Source: Actinomadura darangshiensis
Lineage (GTDB): Bacteria; Actinomycetota; Actinomycetes; Streptosporangiales; Streptosporangiaceae
Assembly (NCBI RefSeq): GCF_004349235.1
Contig: NZ_SMKY01000006.1
Span: 20,792 to 84,791 of the forward strand
Length of the DNA: 64,000 bases
Reading direction: 5' to 3'
The position numbers and the translations under genes are program-made. Positions 1 through 8,903 of the stretch are shown piece after piece. Each line of letters begins with the position of its first letter. The stretch's first letter is position 1. The notes beneath the pieces were generated by a model that worked only from the letters and a program-made list of their open reading frames with translations, was not told where the DNA came from and did not search any database.

Positions 1-44
1 AGGACGAGCAGCCGCAGCGAGTCGACATCGGGTGGGGCGGTCAT
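1..44 (-). CDS. Probable LysR-family regulator, first 14 codons only
   Basis: An ATG at 44 (minus strand) behind a G-rich ribosome-binding site opens a frame reading MTAPPDVDSLRLLVL before the window ends. The DxDSLRLLV pattern is typical of the extreme N-terminus of LysR-type winged-helix regulators. It is divergent from the YeiH-like exporter at 116, and yeiH genes are often next to a LysR gene (YeiE/CysB type), which supports the call. Only 44 bases are visible, so family assignment is tentative. Confidence 0.4.
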   Translation of the reverse strand, partial: MTAPPDVDSLRLLV

Positions 45-115
45 TCCCCCAGGCTATGACGTGAGGCCAAAACGGCTGGTACCGGGACCGAGCGCCACGC
101 GGAAGCCTCGTACGC

Positions 116-1141
116 ATGAGCACGCTGGAGAAGGTCCGCCCGCCTCGAACAAGATCACCGCAGTCCGGGCCGCACATCTGGCCCGGCATCGCGGTGGCGG
201 CGGGCGGCGCGGCCGTGGCGATGGGGACCAACCGGCTCGTCCCCGCGCTGAGCGCCCTGACCGTCGCGGTGCTCCTCGGCGTCCTGGTCGGCGGGGCGCT
301 GCCCGCGGCGGCGTCGCACGGCCTCCAGTGGGCGACCCGCGCGTTCCTGCGCGCGGGCGTGGTGCTGCTCGGCCTCCAGCTCAGCCTGGGCGAGGTGCTG
401 CACCTCGGCCCCGGCATGCTCGCCGTCGTGACGGTCACCGTCCTCACCGGTTTCACCGGGACGCTCGCCCTCGCCCGGCTGCTCGGCGTCTCGCGCGGCC
501 TCGGGCTCATGGTCGCCACCGGGTTCTCGATCTGCGGGGCGTCCGCGATCGTCGCGATGGACAGCGTCGCCCGCAGCAAGAAGGAGGACGTCGCGACCGC
601 CGTGACCCTGGTGACGATCTACGGCGGCGCCGCCATCGCCGTCGTCCCGTTCCTCGGCACCCGCGTGTTCGGGCTGGATCCCGAGACGCTCGGCATGTGG
701 GCCGGGCTGAGCGTCCACGAGGTCGCGCAGGTCGTCGCGGCCGCCTCCCCCGCCGGTGCGGCGGCCGTCGGCACGGCCGTGATCGTGAAGCTGACCCGGG
801 TGGTGCTGCTCGCGCCCATGGTGGCCGGGATGGGCGTCGTCGAACGGAAGGCGGGCGGCGCCGCCGGCGGGAAGCGCCCGCCGATCGTGCCGCTCTTCGT
901 CGCCGGCTTCCTCGTGATGCTCCTGCTGCGCAGCGCGGACGTCGTGCCCGGCCCCGTCCTGACCGGCGCGAAGGAGCTCTCGACGGTGCTGCTGGCGGCG
1001 GCGATGTTCGGGCTGGGGACGTCCGTCCGCATCCGGTCGCTCCTGCGGACGGGACGGCGCGGCCTCCTCCTCGGCGCCCTCTCGACCCTCCTGGTCGGCA
1101 CCGTCTCCCTCCTCGCGCTCACCGTCCTCGGCCACCACTGA
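116..1141 (+). CDS. YeiH/UPF0324-family membrane protein, putative sulfate exporter
   Basis: A 341-residue integral membrane protein with about ten hydrophobic segments from residue 23 onward. It carries the family signature GFSICGASAIVA (about residues 136-147) and a conserved HEVAQV stretch near residue 200, both typical of UPF0324/YeiH proteins. Members are annotated as putative sulfate exporters; the substrate is not proven by sequence. Length matches the family. It starts at the ATG at 116, with only a weak purine stretch upstream. It is transcribed away from the probable LysR regulator and is followed 14 bases later by a small DUF6624-like gene. Confidence 0.85.
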   Translation: MSTLEKVRPPRTRSPQSGPHIWPGIAVAAGGAAVAMGTNRLVPALSALTVAVLLGVLVGGALPAAASHGLQWATRAFLRAGVVLLGLQLSLGEVLHLGPGMLAVVTVTVLTGFTGTLALARLLGVSRGLGLMVATGFSICGASAIVAMDSVARSKKEDVATAVTLVTIYGGAAIAVVPFLGTRVFGLDPETLGMWAGLSVHEVAQVVAAASPAGAAAVGTAVIVKLTRVVLLAPMVAGMGVVERKAGGAAGGKRPPIVPLFVAGFLVMLLLRSADVVPGPVLTGAKELSTVLLAAAMFGLGTSVRIRSLLRTGRRGLLLGALSTLLVGTVSLLALTVLGHH

Positions 1142-1155
1142 GCGATAGTGATGCC

Positions 1156-1668
1156 ATGGAGGAACTGCGGGCCGAGCTGTTACGGCGACTGGAACGCGAC
1201 CAGCGGATCCGCACGGCGGCCGCGGAGACCGGCCGGCTGACACTGCGGCAGGGCCTGCACGCTCTGTGGATCGACCGCCGCAACACGACGTGGCTCGCCC
1301 GCGTCGTCCGCCGGCACGGCTGGCCCGGCATCGCCGCGGTCGGACCGGAGGCGGCGCACGCGGCCTGGCTGCTCGCCCAGCACGCCGACCGGCGGCCGGA
1401 CGTCCAGCGCGCCTTCCTGGCGCTGCTGCGCGAGGCGGTCGAGTCCGGGGACGCCGCGCGCAAGGACCTCGCCTACCTGGAGGACCGCGTCCGGGTCAAC
1501 GCCGGCCGCCCGCAACTGTACGGAACGCAGTACGGGGGGTTCGGCGCGGCCTACGGCCCCCAGCCCATCGAAGACCCGGACACCCTGGACGCCCGCCGCG
1601 CCGAAGCCGGCCTCCAGCCCATGGCCGACTACGACGCCGAGATCCGCCGCGCCGGCCGATCCGGCTGA
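1156..1668 (+). CDS. DUF6624-like protein of unknown function
   Basis: A soluble 170-residue protein. The N-terminal part is helical (EELRAELLRRLERDQ), followed by conserved patches WPGIAAVG and AAWLLAQHAD and a C-terminal YGTQYGGFG/PQPIEDP region. These patches are typical of DUF6624 proteins, whose function is unknown. The ATG at 1156 was chosen because upstream in-frame sequence overlaps the preceding gene and has no family similarity. It sits 14 bases after the YeiH gene and could share its transcript. It converges on the NmrA-like gene at 1674 with almost no gap. Confidence 0.65.
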   Translation: MEELRAELLRRLERDQRIRTAAAETGRLTLRQGLHALWIDRRNTTWLARVVRRHGWPGIAAVGPEAAHAAWLLAQHADRRPDVQRAFLALLREAVESGDAARKDLAYLEDRVRVNAGRPQLYGTQYGGFGAAYGPQPIEDPDTLDARRAEAGLQPMADYDAEIRRAGRSG

Positions 1669-1673
1669 CCCGG

Positions 1674-2468
1674 TCAGCGGGCCGCCAGCCGCGGGGACGG
1701 GTCGGTCTTGCCCAGGCGCTCGGCCAGGAAGTCCTCCCAGGTTCGGGTGCCGTGGTCGGCGCCCTCCAGAGTCATGTTGTCGCCGGCGCGGTAGGCCCGG
1801 CCGGCCTTCCCGGGGATGCGGACCGGCATCTTCGGGCGGCGCTTGCCGCGCGCCTCCAGGTAGCCGCCGGCGAGTTCGCGCATCCCGTAGACCTTGGGCC
1901 CGGCCAGGTCGGGGACGCGTCCGGCCGGCTCCCCGAGCGCCAGCTGCACGAGCCGCTCGGCGACCTCGCGGGCGTCGACCGGCTGGAACCGGAGCCCGCC
2001 CGGGATCGGCACGACCGGCATCTTCGCCATGGCCTGCACCGTCTTCAGCACCAGGTCATGGAACTGGGCGGCGCGCAGGATCGTGTACGGGACCCCCGAG
2101 TCGATCAGGGCCTGCTCCGCCGCCACCTGCGTCCTGAGCCAGGCGAGCGGCACCCGGTCGGCCCCGATGACCGAGATCAGCACCACATGCCGCACGCCCG
2201 CCTTCTGCACCGCCCGCATCAGGTTCCGCGCGACCTCGTCGTCGCCCTTGTTGGCGCCCGCGAGGTGCAGGACGGTCTCGACGCCGTCCATCGCGGCGTC
2301 GACCCCCTCGTCCTTGAGCAGGTCACCGGTCACGTACTCGACGCCCGCCGCGGGCTCGCGCCTGCTCCGGCTGAGCACCCGCACGTCCCGTCCCGCGTCC
2401 CGCAGAAGCGGGACGACGTGCCGTCCAAGCGTCCCCGTACCCCCGGTGACCAGAATCCGCGCCGCCAT
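1674..2468 (-). CDS. NAD(P)-binding NmrA/SDR-like protein
   Basis: A 264-residue Rossmann protein with an N-terminal dinucleotide-binding motif GGTGTLGRHVV (residues 8-18) and an atypical-SDR layout: VTGDLLKDE, VLHLAGANKGDD and VLISVIGADRVP. The classical YxxxK catalytic pair is absent, as usual in the NmrA/NAD-binding-13 class, which includes redox sensors and quinone reductase-like proteins. The ATG at 2468 has GGAGG seven bases upstream. The gene lies alone between the DUF6624-like gene and amt. Substrate cannot be inferred. Confidence 0.8.
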   Translation of the reverse strand: MAARILVTGGTGTLGRHVVPLLRDAGRDVRVLSRSRREPAAGVEYVTGDLLKDEGVDAAMDGVETVLHLAGANKGDDEVARNLMRAVQKAGVRHVVLISVIGADRVPLAWLRTQVAAEQALIDSGVPYTILRAAQFHDLVLKTVQAMAKMPVVPIPGGLRFQPVDAREVAERLVQLALGEPAGRVPDLAGPKVYGMRELAGGYLEARGKRRPKMPVRIPGKAGRAYRAGDNMTLEGADHGTRTWEDFLAERLGKTDPSPRLAAR

Positions 2469-2553
2469 TGTTCCTCCGTCTCAGCTGATCTCGCTTTCAC
2501 CCCTCACGACGGGACCGGCCTCCGAGAACGTGACATCGGCGCCCGGGACGCCG

Positions 2554-3762
2554 CTAGCCCTCGGCGAAGGCGGAATCGGTCCCCCTGGCCTGCTCCTCGT
2601 CGGTCATGCGCATCCGGGTGAGGCGGTCGACGACCCTGCCGATGAGGTAGGTGACGGTGAAGGCGTAGAGGCCGACGGCGAGCACGGCGACGACCTGCTT
2701 GCCCAGCAGGGCGGCCGAGCCGCCGTAGAAGAGGCCGGGCGCGCCCTGGTCCCAGCCGGTGGCGAGGAATCCGAGCGCGACGACCCCGACGATGCCGCCG
2801 GCACCGTGGATGCCGGTGACGTCGAGGGTGTCGTCGTATCCGGCCACCAGCTTCAGCTCGACCGCGTAGGTGCACACGAGCGCCGCCACGACGCCGATCG
2901 CGAAGGCGCCCTCGACGCCGACGAAGGCGCAGGACGGCGTGATGGCCACCAGCCCCGCCAGCGCGCCGCTGGCCGATCCGAGCCTGCTCATCCGCCGGAA
3001 GCGGAGCCATTCCAGCAGCCGCCAGGCCAGCATGCCCGCGCACCCCGCGATCATGGTGCTGACGAAGGCGCGGGTGGCCAGGCCGCCGTCGCTCAGCGCC
3101 GACCCCGCGTTGAAGCCGAACCAGCCGAACCACAGCAGCCCGAGGCCGAGCAGGACGAACGGGACGTTGTCCGGCCGGGGCCCCTCCCCGCGCCGGAACG
3201 CGACGCCGGGGCCGAGCACCAGCGCGAGAGCCAGCCCGGAGATGCCCGAGTTCAGCTCGACGACGAGCCCGCCGGCGAAGTCCAGCACGCCCCAGGAGTT
3301 GAGCCACCCGGACGGCGCGAAGACCCAGTGCGCGATGGGCAGGTAGACGAGCGTCACCCACACCGCGGCGAACAGCATCCAGGGGCCGAACCGGGCGCGG
3401 CCCGCGATCGAACCGCTGATCAGGGCGACGGTGATGATCGCGAAGGTGAGCTGGAAGCAGGCGTAGATCTGCTCGGGGATGCGGCCCTGCAGCGCGTTCG
3501 GCGGGACGTGGCCGAGGCGCCAGTCGCCCCAGCCGATGAACCCGCCGCCGGCGTCATTGCCGAACGCCATGCCGTACCCGTAGAGGAACCACAGGACCGT
3601 CACCAGGCTGATGCAGATGAAGCTCATGTAGAGCATCGTCAGCATGTTCTTGGAGCGGACCATGCCGCCGTAGAAGAAGGCGAGTCCGGGCGTCATGAGG
3701 AGCACCATCGCGGTGCTCACCATCAGCCATGCGGAATCGCCCGTATTCAGCCCCGTGGACAT
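2554..3762 (-). CDS. amt: Ammonium channel/transporter Amt
   Basis: A 402-residue Amt/Mep/Rh-family channel with eleven predicted membrane segments. Conserved signatures are FYGGMVRSKNML (about residues 30-41), DFAGGLVVELNSG (161-173) and GIHGAGGIVG in the second half. At the position of the first of the twin pore histidines (His168 in E. coli AmtB, motif VVHI) this protein has Glu169 (VVEL); the second histidine is present. Translation starts at the ATG at 3762 behind GAGAGG; a longer frame upstream has no homology. It is divergent from the urea transporter-urease operon, which suggests joint nitrogen control. No glnK gene follows it. Confidence 0.92.
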   Translation of the reverse strand: MSTGLNTGDSAWLMVSTAMVLLMTPGLAFFYGGMVRSKNMLTMLYMSFICISLVTVLWFLYGYGMAFGNDAGGGFIGWGDWRLGHVPPNALQGRIPEQIYACFQLTFAIITVALISGSIAGRARFGPWMLFAAVWVTLVYLPIAHWVFAPSGWLNSWGVLDFAGGLVVELNSGISGLALALVLGPGVAFRRGEGPRPDNVPFVLLGLGLLWFGWFGFNAGSALSDGGLATRAFVSTMIAGCAGMLAWRLLEWLRFRRMSRLGSASGALAGLVAITPSCAFVGVEGAFAIGVVAALVCTYAVELKLVAGYDDTLDVTGIHGAGGIVGVVALGFLATGWDQGAPGLFYGGSAALLGKQVVAVLAVGLYAFTVTYLIGRVVDRLTRMRMTDEEQARGTDSAFAEG

Positions 3763-3993
3763 TTCAGACCTCTCGGTCGTTTCTCTCTCCGTCCCCGGGA
3801 GCCGCCTCCCGGCGGAGTACTCCCGGTCTATGTACGCCCGCCGGAGACAGGGCAAACGCCGCACTTGGCAACCTTGACCCGCATTTGCCTGAGCGCCATT
3901 TTGCTGCGGTTCGCGGTGGGAAATGTGAAGGCGTGGCAATCCATGCGGACGGCCGGACATGACGGCCTCTCATCGCCCCGACGGGAGAGCGTG
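3763..3993. promoter_or_regulatory. amt / urea-transporter divergent intergenic region with a hairpin
   Basis: These 231 bases separate two divergent nitrogen genes and must hold both promoters. A perfect 7-bp inverted repeat (CCGGGAG, 4-base loop, CTCCCGG) lies at 3795-3812, in the expected amt leader. I looked for paired GTnAC/GAAAC half-sites of a GlnR box and found no convincing match. Assignment as a regulatory region rests on position only. Confidence 0.4.
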
Positions 3994-4974
3994 ATGGCGG
4001 CGGCACCGGCGGCCGTGGACACCGCGGAGGCCGAGCATCCGTCCCCGCGGCCACGTCCGCTGGACGCGCTGCTGAGCATCCCGCGCGGCGTCGCCCAGGT
4101 CGACTTCCAGCCCGGCTCCCCGACCGGGCTCATCTTCATCATCGCGCTCTTCGCCGGCGGCTGGCAGTTCGGCGTGTTCGGCCTGCTCGGCACGATCGTG
4201 GCCACCGTGACCGCCTACCTGCTGGGCGTCCGGCCCGGCCGGGTCAGCACGGGACTCGAAGGGTTCTGCGGGACGCTCATCGGCGTCGCCCTCGTCCTCT
4301 ACCTGGGTACGAGCTGGACGACGGCGGCCCTGGTCGCCGGGTCGGCCGTCGCGGGCAGTGTGCTCGCCTCGGCGATGCGCACCGTCCTCACGCCCTACGA
4401 CCTGCCGGCCCTCACCGCGCCGTTCTGCGTGGTCGTATCGGTGATGGTGATCGGAGCCCCCTCGTTCGAGCGGGTGTGGGCCGGCCATCCGGCCAACGCC
4501 CCGCCGTCCGCCACCGACCCCGGCACGGCGATGACGTGGACCGCCTTCTGGCACGGCCTGTTCAACGGCATCGGCCAGGTGTTCTTCCAGGACACCTGGT
4601 ACGTGGGCCTGATCTTCCTGGTGGGGCTGGCGGTGGCGAGCCGGCGCGTGGCGGCGGCCGCCGGGCTGGCGAGCCTCATCGGGCTGCTGGTCGCCTGGAG
4701 CTTCGGGGCGCAGACCGCCGACATCGGCGCCGGGCTCTACGGCTACAACGCGGTGCTGACCGGGATCGCGCTGACCGGCACGTTCGTCGCGCTGAGCGCG
4801 GCCGGCGTGGTCTACGCGGTGATCGGGGCGGCCACGGCCGCCGCCCTGACCGCCGGCATCACCACCGTGTTCGACGTGGTCGGCGGCCACACCCTGACCT
4901 GGCCTTTCGTGCTCGTCACCTGGGTGTTCCTGGCGGCCGTCCCGACCCTGTCCAGGCTCCGGCGGGCCGGTTGA
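3994..4974 (+). CDS. Urea transporter (UT family)
   Basis: A 326-residue membrane protein of the urea-channel (UT/Yut) family. It has two homologous halves with signatures [13 protein letters not shown] and [13 protein letters not shown], the repeated LxGxN/C-x-x-L-x-G pattern that lines the urea pore. An [13 protein letters not shown] segment lies between the halves. The ATG at 3994 follows GGGAGAG; a GTG one codon upstream is also possible. It is the first gene of the urease operon, 25 bases before ureA, so imported urea is delivered directly to urease. Substrate is assigned from family and context. Confidence 0.88.
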   Translation: MAAAPAAVDTAEAEHPSPRPRPLDALLSIPRGVAQVDFQPGSPTGLIFIIALFAGGWQFGVFGLLGTIVATVTAYLLGVRPGRVSTGLEGFCGTLIGVALVLYLGTSWTTAALVAGSAVAGSVLASAMRTVLTPYDLPALTAPFCVVVSVMVIGAPSFERVWAGHPANAPPSATDPGTAMTWTAFWHGLFNGIGQVFFQDTWYVGLIFLVGLAVASRRVAAAAGLASLIGLLVAWSFGAQTADIGAGLYGYNAVLTGIALTGTFVALSAAGVVYAVIGAATAAALTAGITTVFDVVGGHTLTWPFVLVTWVFLAAVPTLSRLRRAG

Positions 4975-4999
4975 GCCCGCGCGTTCCAGAGAGGACCCG

Positions 5000-5308
5000 A
5001 TGAACCTGACACCACGAGAGATGGACAAGCTGCACATCTTCGTCGTCTCGGAGATGGCCGAGCGGCGCCGGCGGCGCGGCCTGAAGCTCAACTACGGCGA
5101 GACGGTCGCGTTGATCAGCGCCGCGATCGTGGAGGCGGCCCGGGACGGGCGGTCCGTCGCCGACTGCATGGAACTCGGCAAGCAGGTGGTCGGGCCGGAC
5201 GACGTGCTCCCCGGCGTGCGCGGAATGCTGAAACTGATCCAGGTCGAGGCCGCTTTCGACGACGGGACGAAACTCGTCTCCTGCCACGACCCCGTCGGCG
5301 GCAAATGA
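5000..5308 (+). CDS. ureA: Urease gamma subunit UreA
   Basis: A 102-residue gamma subunit of nickel urease (urea to ammonia plus carbamate). It opens with the canonical [14 protein letters not shown] and has [28 protein letters not shown] and VKLIQ-type C-terminal motifs seen across the family. Full length. It is a separate gene from ureB, as in most bacteria. The start ATG follows an AGAGAGGA purine stretch. Second gene of the operon. Confidence 0.97.
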   Translation: MNLTPREMDKLHIFVVSEMAERRRRRGLKLNYGETVALISAAIVEAARDGRSVADCMELGKQVVGPDDVLPGVRGMLKLIQVEAAFDDGTKLVSCHDPVGGK

Positions 5309-5353
5309 CCGCCCTTCTCCGACATCACCGGGACGAAACCGAAGGGGCCTTCC

Positions 5354-5848
5354 ATGGCAGACGACGTCTACATGTTCGGACGAGGTTCGATCGAACTCAA
5401 CGCCGGGCAGCGCAGAATTTCCCTGACCGTGCACAACACTGGTGACCGGGCCGTCCAGATCGGCTCGCATTTCCATTTCTTCGAGGTCAACCGAGCGCTG
5501 AGCTTCGACCGGGAGAAGGCGTTCGGAATGCGGCTGGACATCCCGGCCGGGACCGCCGTCCGGTTCGAGGCCGGCGACACCCGGCAGGTGCGGCTCGTCG
5601 AGTACGGGGGCGGCATGCGGGTCGTCGGGTTCGGGGGCCTGCTCGACGGGAGCATCCGTTCCGGGGCCGCCAAGAGCGAGGCACTCGCCAGGATGCGCGC
5701 CCGGGGCTATCTCGACGAGCCGGAGGACACCGGGCGGTCAGGGGCCGCGGGCAAGGGCAAGGCGACTAAGGGCAAGGCGGCCAAGGGCAAGGCGCCGAAG
5801 GGCCCGGGCGGCGCGAAGACGGGCACGTCCCGGTCGAGGAAGGGCTGA
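5354..5848 (+). CDS. ureB: Urease beta subunit UreB with lysine/glycine-rich C-terminal tail
   Basis: Residues 1-130 form a normal urease beta subunit, with [19 protein letters not shown] and the conserved [24 protein letters not shown] region. The usual family length is about 100-130 residues. This protein is 164 because of a C-terminal tail from about residue 131 rich in Lys, Gly and Ala ([17 protein letters not shown]), encoded by 15-bp tandem repeats. The tail has no histidines, so it is not an obvious nickel store. It might be disordered or bind acidic partners (inference). ATG at 5354 follows GAAGGGG. The gene ends five bases before ureC. Confidence 0.95.
   Translation: MADDVYMFGRGSIELNAGQRRISLTVHNTGDRAVQIGSHFHFFEVNRALSFDREKAFGMRLDIPAGTAVRFEAGDTRQVRLVEYGGGMRVVGFGGLLDGSIRSGAAKSEALARMRARGYLDEPEDTGRSGAAGKGKATKGKAAKGKAPKGPGGAKTGTSRSRKG
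5753..5803 (+). repeat. 15-bp tandem repeat inside ureB
   Basis: Three full units and a partial fourth of AAGGGCAAGGCGnnn run from 5753 to 5803. Each unit encodes KGKA plus T, A or P. It is a coding microsatellite that can change tail length in 5-residue steps without shifting the frame. Confidence 0.85.
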
Positions 5849-5853
5849 CGGCG

Positions 5854-7578
5854 ATGACGACGATCTCCCGCGAGCGGTACGCGAGCATGTACGGCCCCAC
5901 GGTGGGCGACCGTCTCCGCCTCGGCGACACCAACCTGGTCGTGGAGGTGGAGAAGGACCACACGGAGGGCCACTACGGCGACGAGTCCCAGTACGGCGGC
6001 GGGAAGACGGCGCGGGACGGGATGTCGTCCGACCCGGCCTCGCGCAACGCCACCGCCGCGCTCGACACCGTGATCACCAACGTGGTGGTCATCGATCCCG
6101 TGCTGGGCGTCGTCAAGGGCGACATCGGGATCAAGGACGGCAGGATCGCCGGGGTGGGCAAGTCCGGCAACCCGCACACCCAGAACGGGGTCGACCGGCG
6201 GCTGATCATCGGGGCCGGGACCGAGGTGATCTCCGGGGAGAACCTGGTCGCCACCGCCGGCGCGATCGACACCCACGTCCACTTCATCGCCCCCGAGCAG
6301 GCGTACCACGCGCTCAGCAACGGGGTCACCACGCTGGTCGGCGGCGGCACCGGCCCGGCGGACGGCTCGCGCGGCACCACCTGCACGCCCGGCCCGTGGA
6401 ACATCGCGCGGATCCTCCAGGCCTACGAGGACATCCCGATCAACATCGCCGTCTACGGCAAGGGCAACAACAGCCTGCCCGGCCCGCTGGAGGAGCAGTT
6501 GCGGGCGGGCGCCTGCGGGCTGAAGGTGCACGAGGACTGGGGGGCGACCCCGGCGGCCATCGACTGCGCGCTCCGCGTCGCCGACGACCACGACGTGCAG
6601 ATCACCATCCACACCGACACGCTGAACGAGGCCGGGTTCGTCGAGGACACGATCAGCGCGATCGACGGCCGGGCGATCCACACCTACCACTCCGAGGGGG
6701 CCGGCGGCGGCCACGCGCCCGACATCCTGCGGATCACCTCCGAGCCGAACGCGCTGCCCGCGTCCACGAACCCGACGCTGCCCTACACGGTGAACTCGGT
6801 CGACGAGCTGCTCGACATGACCATGGTCTGCCACCACCTGAGCTACGACGTCCCCGAGGACCTGGCGTTCGCCGAGAGCCGGGTCCGGGCCGAGACGATC
6901 GCCGCCGAGACCGTCCTGCACGACCTCGGCGTCATCAGCATGATCGGCTCGGACTCGCAGGCGATGGGACGAATCGGCGAGTCGTTCACCCGCGCGTTCC
7001 AGGTCGCCCACCACTGCAAGGACCAGCGCGGCCCACTGCCCGGGGACTCCGCGCGCAGCGACAACAACCGCGTCCTGCGATACCTGGCGAAGCTCACCAT
7101 CAACCCGGCCCGCACCAGCGGGATGGCCGACACGATCGGCTCGCTGGAGGACGGCAAGCTCGCCGACATCGTCCTGTGGCAGCCGAACTCGTTCGCGGCG
7201 AAGCCGTTCCTGGTCGTCAAGGGCGGGCTGATCAGCTGGGCGCAGATGGGCGACCCGAACGCGTCGCTGCCCATCCCGCAGCCGGTCTACCTGCGTCCGA
7301 TGTACGGGTGCAGCGGGCGGGCGCTGCGGGAGACGTGCGTGACGTTCATGTCGGACGCGGCGATCGCGGACGGCGTCCCGGGGCGGCTCGGCCTGGAGCG
7401 GATCATCCGTCCCGTCCGGCAGTGCCGGACCGTCGACAAGCGCCACATGCTGCACAATTCGACGCTTGCCGAGGTCGCCGTCGACCCGGAGACGTACCAG
7501 GTCACCGTGGACGGCGAGCCGGCCACGATCGCCCCGGCGAGGGAACTGCCGCTGAACCGGCTGTTCTTCATCGCATGA
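5854..7578 (+). CDS. ureC: Urease alpha (catalytic) subunit UreC
   Basis: A 574-residue catalytic subunit. Nickel-ligand and active-site residues are all present: His141 and His143 (DTHVHF), carbamylated Lys224 (GLKVHEDWG), His253 (TIHTD), His279 (TYHSEG), the mobile-flap Cys326-His327 (MVCHH) and the Asp of GSDSQAMGR near 367. The family length is about 570, so the enzyme is complete and predicted active. It follows ureB by five bases and overlaps ureF by four (ATGA), so translation is probably coupled. Confidence 0.98.
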   Translation: MTTISRERYASMYGPTVGDRLRLGDTNLVVEVEKDHTEGHYGDESQYGGGKTARDGMSSDPASRNATAALDTVITNVVVIDPVLGVVKGDIGIKDGRIAGVGKSGNPHTQNGVDRRLIIGAGTEVISGENLVATAGAIDTHVHFIAPEQAYHALSNGVTTLVGGGTGPADGSRGTTCTPGPWNIARILQAYEDIPINIAVYGKGNNSLPGPLEEQLRAGACGLKVHEDWGATPAAIDCALRVADDHDVQITIHTDTLNEAGFVEDTISAIDGRAIHTYHSEGAGGGHAPDILRITSEPNALPASTNPTLPYTVNSVDELLDMTMVCHHLSYDVPEDLAFAESRVRAETIAAETVLHDLGVISMIGSDSQAMGRIGESFTRAFQVAHHCKDQRGPLPGDSARSDNNRVLRYLAKLTINPARTSGMADTIGSLEDGKLADIVLWQPNSFAAKPFLVVKGGLISWAQMGDPNASLPIPQPVYLRPMYGCSGRALRETCVTFMSDAAIADGVPGRLGLERIIRPVRQCRTVDKRHMLHNSTLAEVAVDPETYQVTVDGEPATIAPARELPLNRLFFIA

Positions 7579-8261
7579 CCCGGCACGGGTCGCTGGAGGT
7601 GCTGCTCGCGCAGTTGCAGCTCACCGACTCCGGCTTCCCCGGCGGGCTCTACACGCTGTCGCACGGCCTGGAGGGATTCGCCCAGCTGGGGGCGATACCG
7701 GACGGCCTGGTCGCCGATCTCGTGCACGCCGCCGGGACGGCCGACGCGGCGGCACTGGCGCTGACGCACCGGGCCGTGTCGGCGGGCGATTGGGACCTGG
7801 TCGCAGAGACCGACCGCAGACTGCACGCCGTGAAGCTCAACAGGGAGCAGCGGACGGCGTCCGTCCGAACGGGGCGGCAAGTCCTGAACACCGCTGGGGA
7901 GGCGTTCGGTCCAGGCCCGGCTGCACACCTCGCGGACCTGGTGGCACGCGGGTCCGCGCCCGGCAACCACGCGGTCGTCGTCGGCACGATCCACGCGGGC
8001 CTCGGGGTCCCCGTCGAGCACGCCGTCGCGAGCGACCTGTTCGCGTTCGCGGCGGGCTGCGCCGCCGCGGCCGTCCGGTTGGGCCGGATCGACTTCCGGC
8101 AGGCCCAGCGCCTGCTGCGCGACGTCCGCCCGGACGTGGCACGCGCGGCCTCGGTCGCGCTCGCCGCCCAGGACCCGCGCGACCTGCACTCCTCGGCGCC
8201 GGTAGCGGACGCCGTGTCGACCGCGCACGAGCGGGCCGAGGCCCGCCTGTTCTTCACCTGA
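7575..8261 (+). CDS. ureF: Urease accessory protein UreF
   Basis: A 228-residue all-helical accessory protein that works with UreD and UreG to deliver nickel to the urease apoprotein. Conserved N-terminal block [20 protein letters not shown] (residues 13-32) and the central [16 protein letters not shown] region identify it. The ATG at 7575 overlaps the ureC stop (ATGA). The order ureC-ureF-ureG-ureD without ureE is the mycobacterial pattern. Confidence 0.93.
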   Translation: MTRHGSLEVLLAQLQLTDSGFPGGLYTLSHGLEGFAQLGAIPDGLVADLVHAAGTADAAALALTHRAVSAGDWDLVAETDRRLHAVKLNREQRTASVRTGRQVLNTAGEAFGPGPAAHLADLVARGSAPGNHAVVVGTIHAGLGVPVEHAVASDLFAFAAGCAAAAVRLGRIDFRQAQRLLRDVRPDVARAASVALAAQDPRDLHSSAPVADAVSTAHERAEARLFFT

Positions 8262-8276
8262 CGAGAGGACACGGGC

Positions 8277-8903
8277 ATGGAACCGGAGCAGGTGTTCAAG
8301 ATCGGCATCGGCGGGCCGGTGGGGTCGGGCAAGACGGCGCTCATCGAGGCGCTGGTCCCGCTCCTGGTCGAACGCGGGCACAGTCCCGGCGTCATCACCA
8401 ACGACATCTACACGCTGGAGGACGCCGACCACGTCCGCCGGACGCTCGCGGGCATCCTGGACGGCGAACGCGTCGTCGGGGTCGAGACCGGGTCGTGCCC
8501 GCACACGGCCGTCCGGGACGATCCCACGATGAACCTGGCGGCGGCGTCCGAGCTGCTCGGCCGCTTCCCCGACACCGACCTGCTGCTGTTCGAGAGCGGC
8601 GGCGACAACCTCACCCTGACCTTCAGCCCCCTCCTGGCGGACGTCTACGTGTTCGTCCTGGACACCGCCGAGGGCGAGAAGATGCCCCGCAAACGCGGCC
8701 CCGGCACCACCGACTCCGACCTCCTGGTCATCAACAAGATCGACATCGCGAAGTACGTGCGCACCGACCTGGCGGTGATGGAGCGCGACGCCTGGGCGGT
8801 ACGCGAGAACCGTCCCGTCGTCCTGACCGACTGCCTCACCGGAACGGGCGTCCCCGACGTCGCCGACTTCGTCCTCGGGCGAATGTATTCGCCGGCACGA
8901 TGA
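8277..8903 (+). CDS. ureG: Urease accessory GTPase UreG
   Basis: A 208-residue SIMIBI-class GTPase that powers nickel insertion. The P-loop GPVGSGKT is at residues 13-20. The conserved ESGGDNLTLTFSP block and the guanine-specificity motif NKID (LLVINKIDIAKYV) follow. The Cys-Pro-His motif for nickel binding is present (GSCPHTAVRDD). Full length. It begins 15 bases after ureF behind GAGAGG and overlaps ureD by four bases. Confidence 0.97.
   Translation: MEPEQVFKIGIGGPVGSGKTALIEALVPLLVERGHSPGVITNDIYTLEDADHVRRTLAGILDGERVVGVETGSCPHTAVRDDPTMNLAAASELLGRFPDTDLLLFESGGDNLTLTFSPLLADVYVFVLDTAEGEKMPRKRGPGTTDSDLLVINKIDIAKYVRTDLAVMERDAWAVRENRPVVLTDCLTGTGVPDVADFVLGRMYSPAR

Noticed and set aside
155..1243. 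Long reverse frames opposite the YeiH gene, and similar long antisense frames throughout
   Set aside because: Composition is Arg/Pro/Gly/Ala-rich without domains, a shadow of GC-rich third positions.
3763..3993. GlnR box between amt and the urea transporter
   Set aside because: No correctly spaced GTnAC/GAAAC half-sites could be found by eye, although context would predict one.
1894..4974. A single 1026-codon frame across the NmrA-like, amt and urea-transporter region
   Set aside because: Only its last 326 codons (from 3994) are a real protein; the rest is antisense to amt and its neighbour and arises from high GC content.
5753..5803. CRISPR-like repeat
   Set aside because: The 15-bp units are contiguous, coding and in frame, with no spacers.
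5353..5848. UreB lysine tail as a UreE-like metal store
   Set aside because: The tail contains no His or Cys, unlike the His-rich tail of UreE.
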